DNA from: Bemisia tabaci
Lineage: Eukaryota > Arthropoda > Insecta > Hemiptera > Aleyrodidae
Reading direction: 5' to 3'
Assembly: GCF_918797505.1 (NCBI RefSeq)
Contig: NC_092797.1
Span: 28,409,372-28,473,371, forward strand
Length of the DNA: 64,000 bases
Position 1 is the stretch's first letter. Every line of letters begins with the position of its first letter. A program made the translations under genes and the position numbers. Below the pieces are notes generated by a model that saw nothing but the letters and a program-made list of their open reading frames with translations, had not been told where the DNA came from and made no database searches. Shown here piece by piece: positions 56,031 to 64,000 of this stretch.

Positions 56031-58083
56031 TGAAAGGGTGAGGAGAACAATATATATGCGCTTCAACGGGGAAAATTATGACTAATTTGGATTCGGCAGG
56101 ACCTAGCCTCCAGTTAGGCCTATTACGGAGCGTAAATCATAATGCCCATCATCAATGCGATGCAGTGATTTTTAAATGCATCGGACGAAATTAAGCCCGG
56201 CAGAAAGCGGTCACTATAAGCGGCTTTTATTTTCAACTGCCCGGCTAAATCCACAGGAGCGTTGCCACATCGAACCTCGACGCGTCTGTTTTGCATGGTT
56301 GGATCGGGGCGGAGGGGTGGTCTCATCAACGGGCGGCAACTCTCGGAACTTGGAAAGCTATCGAGTTCCCAGTTTTATCTCGCGAGCGGCTCAAAGCACG
56401 TTTTGCGAGCGAGTAATTGTCTTGCGAACAAATCGCAAGTGGCTTGTTAACCGCCCTCTTAAATCACTAACATTCCACCTCGTGCTCCCGCTCTCTCGGT
56501 CAGCGCTCAATCCACCTGTCTCGCCCCATTCGCTACTCACGATTCCTAATTTATCTTCGTCCATCCGCCCTCGGCCAACCCTTGCCAAGACCCACCAGGA
56601 ATTACGATCCGTTCCAGCGTCCTAGACCATCCTGCTTTTGAAATTTCTAGGGCAATGAGAGTTAGGATTCAAACGCAGCAACCAGAGCATCATTGGAAAT
56701 TGAGGTGCATTATCTTCTTGGAGGACGCTTTTAACTCTTGTCATGGCCAGTTTTGGACCTTATCTTCCCAAATAGAAACGGAAAACGGTTATTGGCTCTC
56801 CTGCAAAGCAGGCATTTTGAAGAGACACGGTGTGACGCTTTCAGTATCGATGATGAAGTAAGTTGCGCATTGATGCACCTAAAATTTACGTTCCATCTCG
56901 CGTCTGATTCATGAGAAATTTTTCTGTTCGAATCGATAGGAACATCCTGTTTATAGTTCCTTCAAAATAATGCCAGGTTTCGCCACAAAAATACTTAATT
57001 AAAAAACAATAAACAAAAAAATAAAAATAAAAAAAAAAACAAGCGGGAAAGCTCTGATACGTTCGTATTTAAGAAACGCTAAGCTGTGTTCGATGTAAGC
57101 GCGTTTTTAAGTTTCCCGAAAAAGATGAGCACCGTTAAGATGAAAGAACTCGCTCACCAAAATTTCCACTCTCAATTTTTAGCAAACTAAAGTGCCGCTT
57201 GGTGAAAAAATAAATTATAGAAAAATGATTATCGTTCTCGTGCTTTGACATCAGAGGCACTAATCAAGGGTACCCCAGATTAATCTATTCTAAATTTTTT
57301 AGGTCTCTCTCCGCCATCTTGTTGTTGAACTGGTGCTTCATTTGAACGCATTGCCACAGTATACCAGAATTCTAGAGGTCGGTTGGGATCAAAAAGCAAT
57401 TCCTTTCGACTGAGCACTTAATGAAGTCGTTCATAAAACAATTAGACTGGACAATTGAATGAACTGGTCATCATATCTCTTATACTGGAATTACTTTGTA
57501 GAAAATATCCAATAGAGACTCCACAAGATGGAAATAGAAATTCTCAGTGCGACTAATTGTGATTTTAAACCAAGATACTAAAATATCTTCAGGGCGAAAC
57601 ATTTTTGCTGTTTTTGCAATAAATGTGAGAGGGAATTGGTGAGCGTGCATTATGTTTTTTCACGCTACACTCTGCTGGCGCTTTAAGTTGCTTCACGGTG
57701 ACGTGTTATTGTTCGCAATTTGTATGGGAGGAGGAAGATTGAGGAGAGTAGAAGTGGTGTTGCCTCCGAGAGAGATTCTGCCTTGAGATGAGTAATTGCT
57801 ACGATGCTTTTATTATGATTCCACGAGAGAAAAACTATGCCGCATATTGTTCTCGAAGCCTTGTTTGAGGAGGTGGAAGGAAACGTCTGTCTCTAGCCAG
57901 TTGCCAGGCCGTCAAAATACGGAGTTATACGAGAACACACGAAGAAAATGTAAAATGTTATTTTTAGCTTAATTAAACCAACGTCAATTCATGAAAAACA
58001 GAACTTACAGTGATTTGCGATCCGAGATTTTTTTAATGCATACATAATTTCTGGCGAATCAAATTTTGATAATCATATTTTTG
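56031..58083. other. No recognised gene; GC-richer island 56100-56650
   Basis: The island contains overlapping open frames on both strands (for example 56176-56625, +) without recognisable domains. It may be conserved noncoding DNA. The rest is AT-rich. Confidence 0.35.
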
Positions 58084-58310
58084 TCGGCCTTCTGTGGTGT
58101 AGTGGTTGTAGCGCTTGATCTATGCTTGCTAGGTCTTGGATTCAATTCCCGGCCAGGTGATCCAAGTTTGATGGTCTCGAACAACGGTTATCTGGGGCTG
58201 GTTTGATTAGGTACAGAGAAGAGATGGGACTCTGGGAACGGCAAAGCGCAAGATTATCCCTCGTGGGATATTTGAAGTGAAAGAAGAAAAAGAAAAAAAT
58301 TGAAGCTAGC
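58084..58310 (+). mobile_element. tRNA-derived SINE, copy 2
   Basis: The 5' part has a box A-like TGGTGTAGTGGT and a box B-like GATTCAATTCC in tRNA-like spacing. It is followed by CCCGGCCAGGTGATCCAAG, the body shared with 37876-38075, and a GAAA-rich tail. Confidence 0.75.
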
Positions 58311-58736
58311 CAAATATTATGGTCCTTGTTAGAGGCTATTAATAGTTCATCGTTGGATTTCATGTGCATTTTAACACAGATTATCGAGTGCGCATCCTCG
58401 CCTCTAAAAAAATTGGCAATTCCTGCGTGGTCGAAGCATTGAATAAGATGTTGAGGTTTGTTTTTTTGTTCGATGTATAAGCGTGCACACATATATGTTC
58501 AATCATAAACAGTCCCGTACAAATAAATTTTTGATGCATGGTCCTCGCCAAATTTTTATTCTTCCTTTGTTGATTCTGCATGAAAGACACTGTACATGTA
58601 AATTTTACCAGATAAACCCTTAGATGATGCCCAATACATTTTTTATGCGTGAAGTCCAAAGTCGGTAGGAAAGAAATATTATTTGTGAAAATGTCACCTT
58701 TTTGGTTATACATACCGGAGTTCTGTCCCTGCAAAA

Positions 58737-59290
58737 CGTGAACTCACAATGCTCCGCTCTATTCTGCCAGTGAGGTGTCACTTAGATTCGGAGAAAAAGT
58801 TGAAAGACGAAACCGGATTACATCTTTCCCATCTTCGGCTACTGTGTTGCTCACGGAACTTTTGAAGCTCCACTACAAATAAGATAAACGAAAACAAACA
58901 CGACATAATAAACATAATGCAACAAAAACAAACAAAACATAAACAAAAACATAAACAAACACGAGCAAGGGAAACGATGCGACGCGCGTTGATGACGGCG
59001 CAGAGATACAACTATTCGTGCTTGACGGATGTCCGTGTTGCGTCTGCCGAATTGAAGGCGCTATGGCCGGCGCAAAAGTACTCGGGCCTATGCTGCCAAT
59101 GAAGTATTGAAGTGGCGCTCATTCGAGAGAAAGGTTCAAAAAACGAGGCCCAAGTCCAAGTGTGTCTCTCCTATATAGGCTGTGTTGACACTCGATTGTT
59201 CTCCCTTTTTTTCCAACTTGACGTCTGATTCTTTTTTAGGATGTATTTGAAGACCTACATCGAAAACTTGTATGCACTGGCCCCACAACT
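58737..59290. repeat. Dispersed repeat D, copy 2
   Basis: The longest copy in the window. Two related halves (GCCAGTGAGGTGTCACTTAG and GCCAATGAAGTATTGAAGTG contexts) are separated by an AAAC-rich simple repeat (58917-58965). Both halves recur at 42481-43000. Confidence 0.72.
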
Positions 59291-60190
59291 CCCCTAGATA
59301 AGTTTGTCGCTTGGAATTCCTGAAAGTGGTTGTGAAAAAAAACTCCCCGTCAGGGTGGCAAAATTTCATGAAAAATATAATCTGGGAATTTCAGAAATTT
59401 ATGAAAGTTATAGAAAAATACCGGTTCCTTTTCATGTCTCACAAAATTTAAAAATAGTGACTTTCTTCTATTTTTGTGTGTTTGAGTGCGAGTTGCACAC
59501 TCTAGCCCCTCAAAAATATGAAATATTTCCCAGCCTCATGAAATTCCATGAAATATTTCACTGAAATTTCCAATCTTTCATTTCTTTCTTACGTTTCATG
59601 CCACCCTGCCCCGAACATCCGATTTCTTTCTTTCTCTCTTTTTTTTTCAATTCGATGTCTGATTCTTCTTTTATCACTGCTGCTGAGCTGGCTGAGCGGC
59701 AACAGAGTGACTCCTTTTAAGACTGAAAATACAATTGTTCTCCAAGCTTGCGAGATTCCTTGCTATCCGCTGGCGGAAATTGAAATTACATTGCTTGATT
59801 GCAGAGCTTTTAAAATTACGAGCTGTATGGGCCAGCACGATGTTCCGCGACGTGTAACATTATTCTAGCTCGAAAGAGGAGCGCGAATACTGAACACGAT
59901 CCTTTCAATGTGTCACTCGTCGTTCTCATTTCAATTGTATGCAGTGTCTGTCTCTGCCGATAAGTCGTTCAACTTATTTGTTCTCAGAAGTTCCTTTTCT
60001 CTTGCCTTCTTGATATTTTGCCCTATCGATTCATTTTACACTTGGTTTCAATTAATGTTTCAATCGCTGGTACGGAGCAACGCCTGCGTCATGTTCGACA
60101 CTATGAAATTTTGCTGTTTGTGAAAATGTTTGTACCCCCGACCCCCCCCCCCCCCCCCCGCGCCCCCTTTTGTATAAAGGAAATAACCTG

Positions 60191-60236
<46 letters not shown>

Positions 60237-61500
60237 CGTGACCTTTTTTCATTACAAAGAGATTACAAGAGAGAGATGCACAATATTGAACAAAGAATAA
60301 GAATAAACGAGAAACATTTCCAAGACAGGAAGACGACGTTTCTCTAATAGAAACGGTGTAAAAACAATTGAAGAATGAGTAAGTAATACAAAGCAATAAG
60401 AAAATAGCAGATTCAGGTGGCCCCAAGAGCTAAGGCCACGCCGGAACTACCCTATGGTATACCATCGGCACAACCTACATTATAAAGAATTATATAAAAA
60501 TAATGAATAGACAAGTAAGATACCAAAGCATTATGTATACGCTCATGGTGTCCCTAGATCTGACTAGACAATCTACATAAATCGAACAACCAAGGACACA
60601 GCCATACATCCCTTTTTAAGGAGTATCAATTAATGTAAAAGCTCAAGTGTCCAGTGCAGATAAGGTAGCTTAGGAAATAATAATATTTTGGATTCAAAGA
60701 AGCGGCAATTTTAGCGAGGGCAAAACATCCTTAACCAAAGAAACAGTATAACCGTTTCGTACCTCAGGGGTGTGTGTACGTGACCAGCCTCGACTCGTTT
60801 CGCAGGCTTGCAATTTAGCTCGGTTAAATCCACCCATTCCGGATCGTGAAAACGAAGAGAAAAGTATATTTCTGCCGCAATATGACAATGATGAAAGGTC
60901 TCTCACTCGCACAGAATCGTGTGGTTCCAGTATGGAGCGCGTCGCAGATTTACATTTCATTCGCGGGAGTTGGAGCCGGGTCAGCCTTTGCAGCCGAGTG
61001 GTGACTCTCGGGATGGAATTAAAATTATAATTGAATTTTGAGCAGCGTCGGGCACTGCTTCATCAGAGCGAGACGCAGGTGTAAAGACTGGAGATGATTC
61101 ATTTTTTACCTCCGCAGTTTTCTAGGGCTCATTTTTTTCTGAGACTTTGTGTTCGCTCCGAACAGAGTCCGATCCTCATGACTCTGCTTTTGACCGTGCC
61201 ACTGTGCTCCCTGCTCCATTTTACCGCGTGCTAGGGAAGAATGCCGTATGATCATTCGAGAGTTGCCAAATTTACTTCGATAAAATATTTATTTCTGAGT
61301 GATGTTATGAATAGTTTTCCTTGAAAATTTCAGGAACTTTATGTGAAATTGCGAGCAGAATTCTTCGGAAAAATTGAAAGAAAGATGTTTACAAATTTTC
61401 CCGAGAATACGTGATTTACCAAAAGGAAATCGGGCAACGCTTGAAGGTTCATACGGCGTTTTTCCTTAGCATGACAGCATACCTCTACATGAAAAGCCAA
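59291..61500. other. No recognised gene; homopolymers and a GC-richer island
   Basis: It contains a C run near 60143-60160, a 42-base T run (60194-60235) that looks like the reversed tail of a retroposed sequence, and a GC-richer unique stretch at about 60700-61230. No exon was identified. Confidence 0.4.
60194..60235 (-). repeat. Poly(T), probable reversed poly(A) tail
   Basis: About 42 T, followed by sequence whose complement reads GTAATCTCTTTGTAATGAAA just before the tail. This fits the 3' end of a retroposon inserted in minus orientation. Confidence 0.55.
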
Positions 61501-61504
61501 CATA

Positions 61505-61759
61505 TCGATGGTGAAACTACCAAACCACGTATCTCGGTTTGCGACGTCGCAGACTTCCTGTCATACTTTATTTTTTAAATGAAAAACTACGTAATGTCCA
61601 GTCTTGAGAATTTCTGTGATTTTTCCTCTTCGTGCGAAGGAAATTCTGTGAAAATTTCAAGGAATGATATTGATTTGGTCTATTTCAAAAAAATAAAATG
61701 TGAGCGTAGATTTTTAAACACCGCAAACGAGATACGTGGTTTGGTAATTTCACCGTCGA
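61505..61759. mobile_element. 255 bp TA-flanked MITE, GGTGAAACTACCAAACC family
   Basis: Ends TCGATGGTGAAACTACC and GGTAATTTCACCGTCGA, with inner CACGTATCTCG and CGAGATACGTG. TA lies on both sides. Related copies are at 42197-42456 and, by its ends, 13174-13413. Confidence 0.8.
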
Positions 61760-61837
61760 TATACTTTGTGTGCGTGCGGATGGTGTGTATGTGTTGTAAA
61801 GCTACGTGTCTCACGAGGTGGTATTGCGAAAAGCGCC

Positions 61838-63623
61838 GCACGGTGGATCGAGTCAATGGGAGGGGTCGGTCATCGCGCATCACGCGTCTTATTTTCTCTG
61901 ATTACGGAGATTTCCCACCCTTAGAATAGAGCAAATTACACTCACCTATGGTATTTTTCGTCGTAGATTCCATTTTTCATCATTTTTCAGCCGAATAACG
62001 AGTTTTAATACGAGTTTGACACACTTTTTCATGACTATTGAAATTGGGATCCTTGATAGCTGTTTTTTCACGTTACTTTCGGCGAATGGGACCGTAAGCA
62101 TCTTCCATAAAGAATAATTTTGCAGAACTTGACTCAAGGACATTACTTGAGGAGTGAGGGAGGGCGGCTTTACAGCCCCCTCACTACGAAGGTTGCCATA
62201 TTTCTTTCAATTTCTGATAACATCGTTTTTTGTTCATGTTAATTGGTTTCTCGCAATTGCATACTGACACATATACGGAACATTCTGATAATGTTCATTT
62301 TTCTTCTCTTTTCCTCCAGCCAGTCAATAGACGTTTTCATTTTTATGAACTCTCTACTCTTTCAAATATTCAACAAATATGCATATTTCAAAAAATAGAT
62401 CAATATATTAAAGAAATAAAAAAGAGATGTATATACTGTAGCTTCTTTTTATCGAGTCATCCTAGAAGATTATTATAGGTACTTATCATCACCAGATAAA
62501 AAAATTGAATGTGCAGAGAAAAAAAAAAATTATATCATCTTCCATTATTTCGTTTTGTTCCTCAATGTTTGGAGTGAAGTTTGAAACATATTTATTGAAT
62601 AAATATGAAAATAAGAGGAAATTTATTTTTCATGCAAGTTCTGATCCCTTGAAGAACCTCTGAGAAGGACTATTGTCTCTTGAAGAAATTTCTTGTATTT
62701 CTTCTTTTTCAACCCACAACCAATTTTTACTTTCTCGCTACCCTAGGGTAGAGAAAGTATTGTCATCCTCCAAGGGGGGGGGGGGGAGTTGAAATTTTAT
62801 TTGTATGGAGCTCATGAAAGAGTTCTAGGTATGTTGAAGACATTTTGCAAGAAACGGGACGTGTGAAATATACAATGCGCAAAACATACACCTTAAACTT
62901 TATCGCACAGTATAACGTTGATCGAATCAACTTCAAAGACTAACAGAAGGTTAATGTCTCGTCCAAAAATATCAACAAATAAGCCAAAATCAGTAATCAG
63001 TAGAAAAATTATCGAGATTGAAGGATATCGTGTGATGCACGATTTTATTGATGGCAATAGAGCAAGATCGGATTCCCAGCAGGCGCGACTTCCTATCATT
63101 CAAATGGACCGTTTTCGCAGATTAGCGGATATTAGCGGCTAATTATTACATAATATCATTCCTGATAGTGTACAGGAGGCAACCCAACAAAGGATTTTGC
63201 GGACACTTGTGGACATTTTTTTATCGAGCTATTTTAACATTTTTTTGGGCGTTTTTTTTAAAGCAAGCTTTGGAGGTGGTTTTGGTCCTCCTAAAAATAT
63301 GCCAATGCACATTCATGATATACCAAAATGTTCCTTAAAGGGAGGAGAATAAGCATGTTTAATTGAAATTTTGATAAATCTGCCACAGAACTCATGCAAA
63401 AGCGAAATAAAACCTTGAGAATTAGACGGCAAATTTGATACCACCTGCAATGTCAGCTTTAGGCAACCCGCATGTCAAAGCGGAAGGGTTCAAAGATCCT
63501 AGAACCGTGGATACATTCATTTTGGAAGCTTAACTACTAGAAAACCAAGAAAAAATATTTAAAATCAGACTTTTTTTTTCGTCGCCCATGACCGACCTCT
63601 ACCATTGACTCGATCCACCGTGC
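61838..63623. mobile_element. Possible 1.8 kb element with GTGGATCGAGTCAATGG termini
   Basis: GCACGGTGGATCGAGTCAAT at the left and its complement at the right, each continuing into GGTCGGTCAT and its complement. The interior shows no recognisable transposase. The ends match the short element at 44927-45162. Confidence 0.55.
62729..62758. repeat. Palindrome CTACCCTAGGGTAG in a hairpin
   Basis: ACTTTCTC and GAGAAAGT flank the perfect 14-bp palindrome. A near copy is at 49271-49302. Confidence 0.6.
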
Positions 63624-64000
63624 GCCGCGCTGTAATCACAGTGGTACTGCAATTACGTCATGTAGCTTTTCTTGGCCGATGTTGGCTGTTTACCTATGCA
63701 ACAAAAAACGCCACATGTCTCTACGTTTCAAACAAATGTTGATTGGAAGGCAGTGTGGAACGTGTTATTTACCGCGTTGTTCTGTGCTGAGGAGGTCGAT
63801 TGTTGAATCGTTATCGAATGACCTGGATCGATCTACAGAATGGAGATGTTGCATGTGTAAGGAATTTGCGATTTGACTGTTGAATCTTGTGTAAAAGTTT
63901 GCAAAAAACACGATGGTAGCACTGGTTTTCTCTGAAATCAACTTCCAAGCTCATAAAAAGCTCTCAAGTTGAGGCCAAAATGGCCGGGGATATCCCACGC
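63624..64000. other. No recognised gene
   Basis: A 65-codon open frame at 63679-63876 is Cys-rich at its end but matches no family I know. Confidence 0.35.

Noticed and set aside
56176..56625. 149-codon + strand frame in a GC-richer island
   Set aside because: Overlapping frames on both strands are open, as expected from composition; no domain is seen.
58084..58160. Possible functional tRNA gene
   Set aside because: The A and B boxes are present, but the sequence continues into a SINE body shared with another copy, and a proper cloverleaf is not evident.

Overview
The window looks like a piece of an AT-rich, repeat-laden arthropod (most likely insect) nuclear genome. It holds spliced genes with GT-AG introns, long 3' untranslated regions, many miniature inverted-repeat (MITE/foldback) elements and tRNA-derived SINEs, and no bacterial-style gene packing. 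The one gene I can name by family matches Drosophila Pgant5 closely as far as I can judge by eye. The order of insect is not determined from the sequence.

Layout. 1-8,060: gene-poor DNA dominated by foldbacks (a 1.2 kb palindrome at 2093-3309, a 0.31 kb one at 3534-3844, a 385 bp hAT-like MITE at 4494-4878). 8,116-23,713 (+): a complete Pgant5/GALNT1-type polypeptide N-acetylgalactosaminyltransferase gene, predicted 631 aa. It has ten coding positions, one of which (position 6) exists as two alternative exons of identical length (15394-15574 and 18792-18972). 23,714 to about 28,600: its probable long 3' UTR. About 28,639-41,096 (-): a convergent gene of nine coding exons, predicted 388 aa, with four U1/matrin-type C2H2 zinc fingers (ZNF346/ZNF385/ZMAT-like, probably RNA binding) and a 3.5 kb 3' UTR. 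About 41.5-64 kb: mostly repeats, including a 1.9 kb palindrome with a hAT-like MITE in its loop, a 9-bp satellite and several MITE families. Scattered GC-richer, apparently unique islands lie among them. One of these, at 46.7-47.45 kb, ends in a short ATG-containing segment with a perfect donor site and may be the first exon of another + strand gene that continues outside the window or is too fragmented to see.

How things fit together. The two genes are transcribed toward each other and their candidate poly(A) signals are only about 40 bp apart (28595 and 28639). The most interesting biology is the duplicated exon of the glycosyltransferase. Each copy carries the third metal-binding histidine and the catalytic flexible loop, and the reading frame survives only if exactly one copy is used. 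The gene therefore appears to make two enzymes with the same lectin domain but different active-site loops. The repeat landscape is dominated by structures that can fold into long hairpins.
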